64,000 nucleotides of DNA from Maricaulis sp963975345 (GCF_963975345.1 NZ_CAXBGE010000001.1:186001-250000); one strand, 5' to 3'; shown: positions 8,958 through 17,234, counted from the stretch's first letter. Notes: generated by a model from the sequence alone, not told the origin. Made by a program: numbers and translations.

Positions 8958-9965
8958 ATGAGCCAAACCAAAAACAGTGCAGGCCGGAAATTGGTCGATG
9001 CCGCCGCGGTTCAAAAAAGGCCCCTGACCCGAGCGAATGAGGCAATGTCTCCACAGGTCATGTCAGAGGAAGCCTTCTCCTGTACGCATCTTCAGGATGC
9101 GGCGTATTATTCGGATGATTCGACCCTGGTCCTTCATATGGATGTTCGCGACGGTCTCAAACTTCTCGCGGAGGCGGGCGTGAGGGTGAACTGCGTGGTT
9201 ACCTCACCCCCGTTTTATGGTCAGAGAGACTATGATGTCGAACGTCAAATTGGTCTTGAGTCTCATCCTTCCGCCTTCATTTCCGAACTCGCCGATGTGT
9301 TCGATGCAACCCGAAAGGTCCTTGCTGATAATGGTAGTTTGTGGGTGAATCTCGGGGATACCTATTGGAGTGGAAAAGGTGAGCATCGAAGCGGCGAGAC
9401 AAAGCAATCGGCGCGAAGGTTTGGAATTCGCCCTCAAGACAAGAAGGGGGATGGAGGGTGGTGTGTTCCGAAGCAGCTCCTGTTGATTCCTCACCGTCTT
9501 GCGATTGAAATGCAAGATAGGGGCTGGCTGGTTCGGAATGACAACGTTTGGGTGAAACCCAATCCGATACCAGATCAAGTTCGCGATAGATGTTCAATGT
9601 CGCACGAGTATGTGTTTCATTTCGCGAAGGAACGTTGGTACTATTTCGACAAAAGCGCTGTCGGTCGGACCTCGGAATCAGGATCGACACTTCCACCACT
9701 TGATACTTGGGAAGTGCCCCCGGTGCGCGGGCAGGCGGGGCGCCACAAGGCACGCTTTTCCCAGGAACTGGTTCGTATCCCGATACTGACGACCACGCCT
9801 CCTCGGGGGGTTGTCTTGGATCCATTTGCGGGGAGCGGGACCTCTCTAGTCTTTGCGCGAAAGCACGGATTTCGGGCCATCGGGATCGACGCTAAGAGAG
9901 AATATTGCGATCTAATGGTTCGCCAACTCGAATCAGTGTCCGAAACTAAAATTGGGTCGAAATGA
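8958..9965 (+). CDS. Site-specific DNA methyltransferase, cytosine-N4 type (beta-class order)
   Basis: 335 residues. The catalytic motif TSPPFY is at residues 82-87 and the SAM-binding motif DPFAGSGTS lies at about 288-296. Motif IV before motif I is the beta-class order. A Ser/Thr before PP is typical of N4-cytosine enzymes, while N6-adenine enzymes usually have Asp/Asn there. A target-recognition stretch rich in basic and aromatic residues (about 125-235) separates the motifs. The stop is only 30 bases before the ATPase start, and base composition is clearly lower in GC than in neighbouring genes, so it looks like the first gene of an acquired operon. The likely role is host DNA marking in a restriction-like defence system. 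Confidence 0.88.
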   Translation: MSQTKNSAGRKLVDAAAVQKRPLTRANEAMSPQVMSEEAFSCTHLQDAAYYSDDSTLVLHMDVRDGLKLLAEAGVRVNCVVTSPPFYGQRDYDVERQIGLESHPSAFISELADVFDATRKVLADNGSLWVNLGDTYWSGKGEHRSGETKQSARRFGIRPQDKKGDGGWCVPKQLLLIPHRLAIEMQDRGWLVRNDNVWVKPNPIPDQVRDRCSMSHEYVFHFAKERWYYFDKSAVGRTSESGSTLPPLDTWEVPPVRGQAGRHKARFSQELVRIPILTTTPPRGVVLDPFAGSGTSLVFARKHGFRAIGIDAKREYCDLMVRQLESVSETKIGSK

Positions 9966-9995
9966 TTATCGCAATTAACTGAGGAGCGGCAATCT

Positions 9996-11867
9996 ATGTA
10001 TATTTCTGACGTTGCTATCTTAACCGCGATAAAAATTCTGCGCGCAACCGTCCATCCATTCGTGGGGATAACCTTCGTGGCGTGTAAGCGCCATGGACTA
10101 GGCGTTGGTGAGGCTGAAGAGGTTAGCATCGACACGGTTACGCGAGCCCAAATGGACGAATATCACAGAATTGACCGTAGAAGTGAATATTACTTTCAAC
10201 CATTCAATGGTAGTTACAAGTGGTGGTTAACTAAACGATACCCATCAACCGGTCTTCAAACAGCCAATACTCAAACGTTTAAGTCCGTGTTTATGCATGA
10301 ACACGGTTCAAATGAATGGGCTTTTTCAGAAAATTATTTGGACATATTGATACATGAGCTAAATTTGAGGGGGCATTCTGCAGAAATTCCTGCTGACGCG
10401 TTGGCAATTTGGTTTTTCAAGGGCGAAAACTTAGACGGCGTGACGACGTATGATGACTTGGTGGAGTTGTTTTTCAGGAAATTTGGCATTTCTAAAGATG
10501 AAGAGTCGCGATTGTTCTCAGCAAGAATGATGGGCGATAAATTGCCTAGCGAATTGGCATTTATCGCCGAGCCGCTGGAGATGACATCTGTCCTCCACCA
10601 GCTGCCGGCAGCGCCTGATGCCGAAGCTGAAGGCGGGCGGACGATTACGTCACTAAATTTGGTGAATGCGGGACCGGCACGCGAAATGCGGTTGGACTTT
10701 GGATCACGTCTTTCTGTGGTTACGGGTGACAATGGCTTAGGCAAATCCTTTCTCTTGGACTTTACGTGGTGGGCAGCTACTGGCGGTTGGGCGGATCGCG
10801 AGGCGCTTCCACAACAGGGCGATGACAAGCTACCGTCCAAGGTGGAATACACACTGAGCACTTCGACCGGGCGGCTGTCGACATTTGCGGCAACCTTTGA
10901 TCGCAAACGGTCGTCTTGGGATCGTTCCGGCGACTCAATGACCGTTGAGGCGTTGGCGGTTTTTTCTCGAGCGGACGGATCATTCGCAGTTGCGGACCCT
11001 CTCCGTGAGCAGTTCAATCTTCGCCCTGCCGTTGCAGGAAGTTTGTCCGCCGCCGATGTCTGGAATGGACGCGAGGGAGTGCTCGAGGGGCTCATTCGCG
11101 ACTGGGTGCGATGGCAGACCTCAGCGGACCGGAGGTCATTCGACCAGTTCGCTTCAATATTGAAGAGGTTATCGCCGGAGGATCTGGGGACTCTCGTACC
11201 TGGGCCGGCTGTGAGATTGCCAGGGGACCCTCGCGAGATCCCAACCATTCAACATACGTATGGGACAATTCCTGTTACCCATGCGTCCTCAGGCGTCAAG
11301 CGAGTGCTGCTTCTCGCTTATCTAATCATCTGGTCCTGGCGAGAGCATGAACTCGCAGCTGAACGGCTGGGTTCACCCCCCCTCCGGAGGATGATGGTGT
11401 TGGTTGATGAGCTTGAAGCTCACCTGCATCCGAAATGGCAGCGCATTGTCTTGCCCGCATTGATGGGGGTGGGAGATTTGCTTAGTAGCGATCTTGCGCT
11501 CCAGATGATTGCGGCGACCCATTCGCCGATGATCCTCGCCTCAATGGAAGCAACATTTGATCCCTCCAGTGACGTTCTCTACCATCTTTACGGTGATGGC
11601 CCAGACGTGAAGCTTGATGAAATTCCATTCGTGAAATACGGAGATGCTTCTGGATGGCTCACGTCCCCGCTCTTTGGACTGCGCCACGCTCGGTCCCGTG
11701 AGGCGGAAGCGGCGATCGAGGCAGCCAAGGCGCTTCAGCTACAGGAAGAACCCGCATTCGAAGAAGTCTCTGAAGTCTCGGATAGGTTGCGAACGCACCT
11801 AGCGGGTGATGACAAGTTCTGGCCAAGATGGCTCTATTTTGCTGAGCGGCATGGAGTGATGATGTGA
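9996..11867 (+). CDS. ABC-type (RecF/OLD/PtuA-like) ATPase with extra N-terminal domain
   Basis: 623 residues; the ATG at 9996 has a strong GAGGAG ribosome-binding site 9 bases upstream. Residues 1 to about 205 form a domain I do not recognise, encoded by unusually AT-rich DNA. The ATPase follows: Walker A GDNGLGKS near residue 247, signature-like SSGVKR near 431, Walker B MMVLVDE with DE at 471-472 followed by HLHPKWQ, and the switch histidine in ATHSP at 509. This is the SMC/RecF-like layout of PtuA of Septu and of OLD-family defence ATPases, without a TOPRIM domain. It overlaps the next gene by four bases (GTGA), so the two are translationally coupled. The likely role is the sensor or engine that works with the HNH partner. 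Confidence 0.85.
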   Translation: MYISDVAILTAIKILRATVHPFVGITFVACKRHGLGVGEAEEVSIDTVTRAQMDEYHRIDRRSEYYFQPFNGSYKWWLTKRYPSTGLQTANTQTFKSVFMHEHGSNEWAFSENYLDILIHELNLRGHSAEIPADALAIWFFKGENLDGVTTYDDLVELFFRKFGISKDEESRLFSARMMGDKLPSELAFIAEPLEMTSVLHQLPAAPDAEAEGGRTITSLNLVNAGPAREMRLDFGSRLSVVTGDNGLGKSFLLDFTWWAATGGWADREALPQQGDDKLPSKVEYTLSTSTGRLSTFAATFDRKRSSWDRSGDSMTVEALAVFSRADGSFAVADPLREQFNLRPAVAGSLSAADVWNGREGVLEGLIRDWVRWQTSADRRSFDQFASILKRLSPEDLGTLVPGPAVRLPGDPREIPTIQHTYGTIPVTHASSGVKRVLLLAYLIIWSWREHELAAERLGSPPLRRMMVLVDELEAHLHPKWQRIVLPALMGVGDLLSSDLALQMIAATHSPMILASMEATFDPSSDVLYHLYGDGPDVKLDEIPFVKYGDASGWLTSPLFGLRHARSREAEAAIEAAKALQLQEEPAFEEVSEVSDRLRTHLAGDDKFWPRWLYFAERHGVMM

Positions 11868-12475
11868 TCCGCGTCGCCGCTAAGCCGGAGTACCCAGATT
11901 TTGACAGAAATGTGCGACGCCCTGGAGCGGCGTTTCTTGCCGTGTGTCCGGCGCCGACTTCTGCGGAGTTCAAGAGTAAGAACTACTGGAGTAAAGCAGC
12001 GCCAAGCCTTCATGCTGCCTACTCGGGTATCTGCGCCTACACAGCGATGTATATGCCAGAACAGGGAACGGTAGACCATTTCCTTCCGAAGGTTGACTAC
12101 CCTAGCCTCGCTTACGAGTGGGCCAACTTTCGTTTGGCCAATGGACGGGTGAACAACGCCAAGGGGAATTCGCCGAACATCATAGATCCCTTTGAGGTGG
12201 AAGATACTTGGTTTCACATGGACGTTCCGGATTGCCTTTTGAGGTCAAATCCATCTCTTGAAAGGGCGCTTCGCCGTCGAATAAATATGACAATCAATTC
12301 GCTGCGCCTGAATCAAGATGACAGTTACGTTCAGGAGAGATGCAACATTCTGATGGAGTATGCGCGGGCCGACATCTCGATGGACTTTCTCCAGCGGCGC
12401 TACCCATTCTTGGCCAAGGAGCTGGTTCGACAGGATATCAACCAACTGCAGCTGCGAGATATTTTCAGGGTGTAG
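11864..12475 (+). CDS. HNH-like nuclease-type partner protein (PtuB-like), zinc cysteines mostly lost
   Basis: 203 residues with a GTG start overlapping the ATPase stop. The core from residue 55 to 102 follows the HNH plan: CAYT, then VDHFLPK with Asp71-His72, then EWANFRLA, and NNAKG with Asn97 and Lys100. In canonical HNH proteins the CAYT position is CxxC and the LANGRVN position is CxxCN; here only Cys57 remains. The catalytic His and Asn positions are kept. Paired with an ABC ATPase, the arrangement resembles PtuA-PtuB of Septu. The C-terminal half (about 110-203) is helical and unassigned. Nuclease activity is inference; loss of zinc ligands could mean a remodelled fold or a non-catalytic partner. 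Confidence 0.7.
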   Translation: MIRVAAKPEYPDFDRNVRRPGAAFLAVCPAPTSAEFKSKNYWSKAAPSLHAAYSGICAYTAMYMPEQGTVDHFLPKVDYPSLAYEWANFRLANGRVNNAKGNSPNIIDPFEVEDTWFHMDVPDCLLRSNPSLERALRRRINMTINSLRLNQDDSYVQERCNILMEYARADISMDFLQRRYPFLAKELVRQDINQLQLRDIFRV

Positions 12476-12634
12476 ACTCGGCTCGTTCCGGAGGTCAGAG
12501 TGCTTGGTGCATAAGCTCAGGCCCGTCTCTCGACCGGGCCCCTTCGCCCCTTCTACGACGAGCGGCTGGATACCCAAAGTTTCTTGGTGGGTACTCTGGC
12601 GACAGCCTCCACAGGTCGTCTTGGGACGCGCTCC
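12476..12634. other. Gap between the island and the convergent serine hydrolase gene
   Basis: No gene is seen. A weak hairpin (GGCCCG at 12520-12525 with CGGGCC at 12535-12540) could end the island transcript, but it has no clear T run. I found no integrase, tRNA end or obvious direct repeat that would mark an insertion border. Confidence 0.4.
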
Positions 12635-13744
12635 CTATCCCCCCTGCGCTGCGAGCATGAAGAGAATGTCCCGCGCCAATGTTCCGGCCAGTTGCGGCTC
12701 GCTGCAATTGAGGTGGACGATGACGGTGATGTCGGGCGCCAATACGCGGACGACCGTGGTGACATAGCCGTCGATATAGCCGCTATGCGTCACGAGCTTC
12801 AGACCGGATTCGTGTTGGACATACATCGGGCCGAGCGCGCGGTAGCGGCCATCGCCGCGATCGAGCTTGTCGGAGAGCATGGAGCGGCCGATATCGGCCA
12901 GTGCGCCGTCGCTGGCGAAGACGGCATCGAGGAAGGTCGCGGTATCGTCTGCGCTCGCCAGAACACCGCCATCGGCGCCATTATTGTCCTGCAGGGCGAA
13001 GGTATCGAAATTCGCGTCATCGCCGCGGCCATAGCCGTGGATGCGATCATGCGGATCGCCAGACACATTATAGCCGGTGGCCTGCAGGTGGAGCGGGGTG
13101 AAGATGATCGAGTCCATCAACGCGCCGAGCGTCTGACCGGTGACCGCTTCGGCCACCAGACCGAGTAGCTGGTAATTGCTGTTGGAGTAGGCGTAATCCG
13201 CGCCGGGCGCGAAGTCGGCAGCGCGGCCCTGGATATGACCCAGTGTCGTGTCGGGTGTGTTTCTCGCCACCGTGCTGACCTGCGCATCCCAAGCATCGTC
13301 ATAATAGTCCGGCACGCCGGATGTGTGGTTGAGCAATTGGCGGATGGTGGCGAGGTTGGCATTCGCCACGCCTTCAATCCGTGCCGGTTCGACATAATCC
13401 GCCGCCGTCCGGTCCAGATCGACCTGACCGTCGAGCACCAGCCGGTGGATGACGGCGGCGGTGTAGAGCTTGCCCACGCTGGCCATGCGCAGGCGGTCAT
13501 CATCCGCCATCGGTTCGCCGGTTGCCCGGTTGGCGAGGCCGCGGCTGAACACATGCCGCTCACCGCCCACTTCCACCAGCACGATGGCGCCGGCCACGCC
13601 CTCGGCGAGCGTTTCGTCGATGCGCGCCTCGATGCGGCTGTCGAGGCTGGTCTCGCTCGGGCTGGCGGGTTGGGCACTGCAGGCGCTGGCCAGGCAGGCA
13701 AGGGCGGAGATAGCGGCGATCAGGGTGTGAGAGGCGGGAAACAT
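12635..13744 (-). CDS. Serine hydrolase / class C beta-lactamase-like lipoprotein
   Basis: 369 residues. The N-terminus ends in LACLASAC, a lipobox-like stretch, so a lipoprotein or secreted protein is likely. The beta-lactamase/DD-peptidase family (PF00144) motifs are present: SxxK as SVGK near residue 92, YxN as YSNSNY near 185, and the HSG form of the third motif (THSGYIDGY) near 327. Such enzymes act on peptidoglycan peptides, esters or amides in the envelope; the substrate cannot be told from sequence. It is divergent from the Lrp-type regulator at 13871, with a 126-base gap, so that regulator may control it. It converges on the defence-like island. Confidence 0.85.
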   Translation of the reverse strand: MFPASHTLIAAISALACLASACSAQPASPSETSLDSRIEARIDETLAEGVAGAIVLVEVGGERHVFSRGLANRATGEPMADDDRLRMASVGKLYTAAVIHRLVLDGQVDLDRTAADYVEPARIEGVANANLATIRQLLNHTSGVPDYYDDAWDAQVSTVARNTPDTTLGHIQGRAADFAPGADYAYSNSNYQLLGLVAEAVTGQTLGALMDSIIFTPLHLQATGYNVSGDPHDRIHGYGRGDDANFDTFALQDNNGADGGVLASADDTATFLDAVFASDGALADIGRSMLSDKLDRGDGRYRALGPMYVQHESGLKLVTHSGYIDGYVTTVVRVLAPDITVIVHLNCSEPQLAGTLARDILFMLAAQGG

Positions 13745-13870
13745 TGAAAACTCGCAACTTGTTTCGGATGGCTGGGCAGACTAGACGGGATTGCGTGCCG
13801 TGAATGGGCGATTTCCGCATCACCAACGGCGAATTTCGCCGATTGATCGTCGACACGATGGAGGCACGCT

Positions 13871-14323
13871 ATGCTGGACACATTCGATCTTGCCATACTG
13901 ACCGTTGTTCAAGCGGATAATCGTCTGCCGAACCGGGAAATCGCCTCCAGGGTGAGCCTGTCGGAGACGGCGGTCCGCCGTCGGCTTGAGCGACTACGAT
14001 CCGAGGGGATTATCCAGGGCGATGTGGCGCTGCTGGACCGTGATGCGCTGGGCCAGACCCTGATCGTCTCGGTCGTCTTTTGTGAGGACACCGCCGAGGC
14101 CTATGCGCGCTTTCGCCAGCAAATGGTTGAGAGCAGCCGGGTGACGCAATGCTATTCGATCGCCGGCGTGGTGGACTTCATCCTGATCGTGCACGCGCCC
14201 GATTTGCGCGAGTTCGAAGCCTGGGCCCAAACGACCCTGCTCAGCGATCCGGTTGTGAGGCGCTATGAGACGTCGGTCGTTTTCACCACCCATAAATTCT
14301 CGACCGTCGTGCCGCTCGGCTGA
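13871..14323 (+). CDS. Lrp/AsnC family transcriptional regulator
   Basis: 150 residues. An N-terminal helix-turn-helix (LDTFDLAIL through SETAVRRRLERLRSEGII, about residues 2-48) is joined to a C-terminal RAM/AsnC ligand-binding domain with the CYSIAGVVDFILIV strand-turn-strand segment near residue 96. The start has a GGAGG ribosome-binding site. Members are dimeric or octameric regulators that usually sense amino acids. It is transcribed divergently from the serine hydrolase gene, its most likely neighbour target. The ligand cannot be assigned. Confidence 0.88.
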   Translation: MLDTFDLAILTVVQADNRLPNREIASRVSLSETAVRRRLERLRSEGIIQGDVALLDRDALGQTLIVSVVFCEDTAEAYARFRQQMVESSRVTQCYSIAGVVDFILIVHAPDLREFEAWAQTTLLSDPVVRRYETSVVFTTHKFSTVVPLG

Positions 14324-14361
14324 GCGCGCACTTCCGAATCACTTGTGGGCCGAGTGCCGGT

Positions 14362-14754
14362 CTAGGCCCTCAGCGGCCCCATCAAGGCAAGCGTATTGCC
14401 CTCGGGATCTAGGAAGAACCAGATCGCTAGCGGGGGTGTCTGCGACGGGTCAGCGATGAGTGGCTCCGGATGGAACTCCACGTCTTTTTCGGAGAGGATG
14501 CGTTGACTGGTCCTCAGATCGTCCGTGCCGAAATAGATGGGTGCACCCGCGCCGGGCAGGAGATTGCCGGCCGGGCCAACCATGAGGCGAATACCGCCGG
14601 CATCGAAAAAACTCATGCCACCCGTCTCGAACAGCTTGGGCAGCTCGAGTATGTCTTGATAGAAGGCGGCGCAAGTTTCCGGCTTCTTGGCCGGAATGGC
14701 GATCTGGATGAGCCCCGCGACGGGGCCGGCTTCAGAAACGGTCACTCCTGACAT
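14362..14754 (-). CDS. VOC-superfamily (glyoxalase-like) protein
   Basis: 130 residues, with an AAGGAG ribosome-binding site 6 bases before the ATG. The two beta-alpha-beta-beta-beta modules of the VOC fold can be followed: CAAFYQDILELPKLFE in the first half and LAIWFFLDPEGNTLALMG in the second. Members include glyoxalases, dioxygenases and antibiotic-binding proteins, and this one is too generic to assign. It is divergent from a MarR-type gene, and the gap between them holds a palindrome that may regulate both, pointing to a stress or detoxification role (inference). Confidence 0.75.
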   Translation of the reverse strand: MSGVTVSEAGPVAGLIQIAIPAKKPETCAAFYQDILELPKLFETGGMSFFDAGGIRLMVGPAGNLLPGAGAPIYFGTDDLRTSQRILSEKDVEFHPEPLIADPSQTPPLAIWFFLDPEGNTLALMGPLRA

Positions 14755-14842
14755 CTCACTCTCCTTATGCCCGACCTTTCGGCCTTGGCCTGCGCCTTCG
14801 GGACACGAAACTTTGCCGACACGCTCGGCACAATCAATTAAG

Positions 14843-14859
14843 TTAGTTTGACGAACTAA
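14843..14859. promoter_or_regulatory. Palindromic operator candidate for the MarR-type regulator
   Basis: TTAGTT-TGACG-AACTAA is an inverted repeat of 6-base arms around a 5-base centre in an AT-rich patch between the divergent VOC and MarR genes. Size and placement suit a MarR dimer site that represses both directions. Confidence 0.5.
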
Positions 14860-14925
14860 ATATTTAGAGTCAAGCTACTCCCAGGCAGGGGACGCGCAAG
14901 CGAAGAGAACGGAGTTGCGAGACCA

Positions 14926-15387
14926 ATGACGGGCGGATCCAATAGTGCGAAGCGCGGCCGAACGACCGGGGACCGGGTACATTCTGCCGCAATCCGCTTC
15001 CTGCGGGCGGTGCGCACAGTCGATGACGGGGCGAGATTGAGCGCACCACGACTGTCCATCCTGTCAGTCCTGGCCTTCAAGGGGCCCCTGAGCTTGGGTT
15101 CCCTGGCCGAAGCCGAGCAGGTCACGCCAGCAACAATGACGCGGCATATCCAGGGCCTGGAAACAGGAGGCCTTGTGAGCCGGGCGAAGACGTCAAAGGA
15201 CAACCGAGTGGTGACAATCTCGTTGTCTGGGGAGGGCCGGCGGCAGTTCGACGCGGCGCGAAATGCACGCCTCGCGGCACTGGACTCAGCGGTCGCAGCG
15301 CTTGAGCCGGAGGATATTGCCAAGCTCGACGCCGCGTCGGCTGCCCTGCTTGCGCTGGCGGAAAGACTGACGGTGAAACCAGACTAG
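14926..15387 (+). CDS. MarR family transcriptional regulator
   Basis: 153 residues. The winged-helix core reads LSAPRLSILSVLAFKGPLSLGSLAEAEQVTPATMTRHIQGLETGGLV in pattern (about residues 40-88), followed by the wing SKDNRVVTISLS and two dimerisation helices at the C-terminus. The SD is GGAG 8 to 11 bases upstream. MarR proteins are dimeric repressors released by small phenolic or oxidising ligands. The divergent VOC gene and the palindrome in the gap suggest local control. The ligand is unknown. Confidence 0.88.
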   Translation: MTGGSNSAKRGRTTGDRVHSAAIRFLRAVRTVDDGARLSAPRLSILSVLAFKGPLSLGSLAEAEQVTPATMTRHIQGLETGGLVSRAKTSKDNRVVTISLSGEGRRQFDAARNARLAALDSAVAALEPEDIAKLDAASAALLALAERLTVKPD

Positions 15388-15388
15388 A

Positions 15389-15417
15389 AAAAGGCCGCCC
15401 CCATCGGGAGCGGCCTT
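15389..15417 (-). terminator. Rho-independent terminator downstream of groEL
   Basis: AAGGCCGC (15391-15398) pairs with GCGGCCTT (15410-15417), with A residues at 15388-15392 that read as a T run on the minus strand. It may also end the convergent marR transcript. Confidence 0.65.
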
Positions 15418-15448
15418 GTCCTTGTCATTCAGCCTGGGCTGAACGGCA

Positions 15449-15562
15449 TGATTACATCATTCCGCCCATTCCGCCCCGCCGTCCGGTTCCCGGACGGCTC
15501 ACCTTTCGATGATGGGCGGACTCATGGGCGTCAGTGATTACATCATTCCGCCCATTCCGCCC
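15449..15562. repeat. 28-bp duplication of the groEL 3' tail, 86-bp period
   Basis: The 28 bases at 15535-15562, which encode the end of groEL and its stop, recur identically at 15449-15476 beyond the gene. The spacer holds a strong hairpin (GCCGTCCGG-TTC-CCGGACGGC) and an ATGGGCGGA element that could pair with either copy. Confidence 0.8.
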
Positions 15563-17184
15563 ATGCCGCTCATGTCGGGCATGCCGCCACCAGCGCCTTC
15601 TTCTTTGGGCTGATCGGCAACGGCCGCTTCCGTGGTGATCAGCAGGGAGGCGACCGAAGCGGCATCCTGCAGAGCGGTACGGACGACTTTCGCCGGGTCG
15701 ATCACGCCGAAGTCGAGCATGTCGCCATATTCTTCAGTCTGGGCATTGAAGCCGAAGGTGAGGGAAGGATTTTCCATCACCTTGCCGACCACGATCGAGC
15801 CTTCGACGCCGGAATTTTCGGCGATCTGGCGGATCGGGGACTGCAGGGCGCGCGAGATGATCGCGATGCCCTGGGTCTGGTCAGGATTGTCGCCCTTGAG
15901 GCCGACCAGCTTCAGGGAAGCTTTCAGCAGCGCAACGCCGCCACCGGCAACAATGCCTTCTTCAACGGCCGCACGGGTCGCATTGAGGGCGTCGTCGACG
16001 CGGTCTTTCTTCTCTTTGACTTCCATTTCAGTCGCGCCGCCGACCTTGATCACGGCAACACCGCCTGCCAGCTTGGCCAGGCGCTCTTGCAGCTTCTCAC
16101 GGTCATAATCGGAGGTCGTGTCTTCGACCTGGCGACGGATCTGGGTGACCCGGGCTTCGATCGCGGCACGTTCGCCGGCACCGTCGACGATGGTGGTATC
16201 GTCCTTGGTGATGCCAACGCGCTTGGCAGTGCCGAGCATGTCGAGGGTGACGGTTTCAAGCTTGATGCCGAGGTCTTCGGAGATGACCTGGCCACCGGTC
16301 AGGATGGCAATGTCTTCCAGCATCGACTTGCGACGATCGCCGAAGCCTGGTGCCTTGACGGCAGCAATCTTCAGGCCGCCACGCAGCTTGTTGACCACGA
16401 GGGTCGCCAGCGCTTCGCCTTCGACGTCTTCCGCGATGATCAGCAGAGGACGGCCCGACTGAACGACGGTTTCCAGGATTGGCAGCATGGGCTGAAGCGA
16501 TGTCAGCTTTTTCTCGTGCAGCAGGATGTAGGGCTCTTCGAGCTCGACATTCATTTTCTCTGCATTGGTGATGAAGTAAGGCGACAGGTAACCGCGGTCG
16601 AACTGCATGCCTTCAACGACGTCCAGCTCGGTGTCGAGGGATTTGGCTTCTTCAACCGTGATGACGCCTTCATTGCCGACCTTTTCCATGGCCTTGGCAA
16701 TCATGTCACCGATTTCGGTGGCGCCATTGGCGGAGATCGTACCAACTTGGGCGATCTCGGCTTGACCCTTGATCGGGGTGGCAGAGGCTTTGATCTCGGC
16801 GACGACGATGGCAACAGCCTTATCGATGCCGCGTTTGAGATCCATCGGGTTCATGCCGGCGGCAACCGATTTCATGCCTTCACGAACGATGGACTGGGCC
16901 AGGACCGTGGCGGTCGTGGTGCCGTCACCGGCTTCGTCATTGGTCTTCGAAGCCACTTCGCGCAGCATTTGTGCGCCCATGTTTTCGAATTTGTCGGCGA
17001 GCTGGATTTCCTTGGCGACCGAAACGCCGTCCTTCGTGGTGCGCGGGGCACCGTAGGATTTTTCCAGAACGACATTGCGGCCTTTCGGGCCGAGGGTCAC
17101 TTTGACGGCGTTAGCCAGGATATCGACACCGCGCAGCATGCGCTCACGGGCGTCTGCACCAAAAAGTACGTCTTTAGCAGCCAT
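15538..17184 (-). CDS. groEL: Chaperonin GroEL
   Basis: 548 residues, the usual length. It starts MAAKDVLFGADARERMLRG and carries the nucleotide-site motifs LGPKGRNVVLE and DGTTTATVLAQ, the AGGGVALL segment near residue 414 and the C-terminal GGM-rich tail ending MGGMGGMM. Fourteen-subunit rings fold client proteins in the cytoplasm with GroES. It is the second gene of groES-groEL, 50 bases after groES, under the CIRCE element upstream. An unusual feature is a copy of the last 28 coding bases in the 3' untranslated region. Confidence 0.98.
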   Translation of the reverse strand: MAAKDVLFGADARERMLRGVDILANAVKVTLGPKGRNVVLEKSYGAPRTTKDGVSVAKEIQLADKFENMGAQMLREVASKTNDEAGDGTTTATVLAQSIVREGMKSVAAGMNPMDLKRGIDKAVAIVVAEIKASATPIKGQAEIAQVGTISANGATEIGDMIAKAMEKVGNEGVITVEEAKSLDTELDVVEGMQFDRGYLSPYFITNAEKMNVELEEPYILLHEKKLTSLQPMLPILETVVQSGRPLLIIAEDVEGEALATLVVNKLRGGLKIAAVKAPGFGDRRKSMLEDIAILTGGQVISEDLGIKLETVTLDMLGTAKRVGITKDDTTIVDGAGERAAIEARVTQIRRQVEDTTSDYDREKLQERLAKLAGGVAVIKVGGATEMEVKEKKDRVDDALNATRAAVEEGIVAGGGVALLKASLKLVGLKGDNPDQTQGIAIISRALQSPIRQIAENSGVEGSIVVGKVMENPSLTFGFNAQTEEYGDMLDFGVIDPAKVVRTALQDAASVASLLITTEAAVADQPKEEGAGGGMPDMSGMGGMGGMM

Positions 17185-17234
17185 GGGATTAGTTCCGTTT
17201 GCTAGAGTGGGTCAGATGGGATTGGGGCGGCCGT

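Noticed and set aside
12520..12540. Hairpin after the island as an attachment or recombination site
   Set aside because: The stem is short, no matching sequence was found at the upstream border, and no recombinase gene is near.
16087..17205. Plus-strand open frame of 372 residues antisense to groEL
   Set aside because: groEL is certain, and the antisense product shows no family and His/Asp/Gly-skewed composition.
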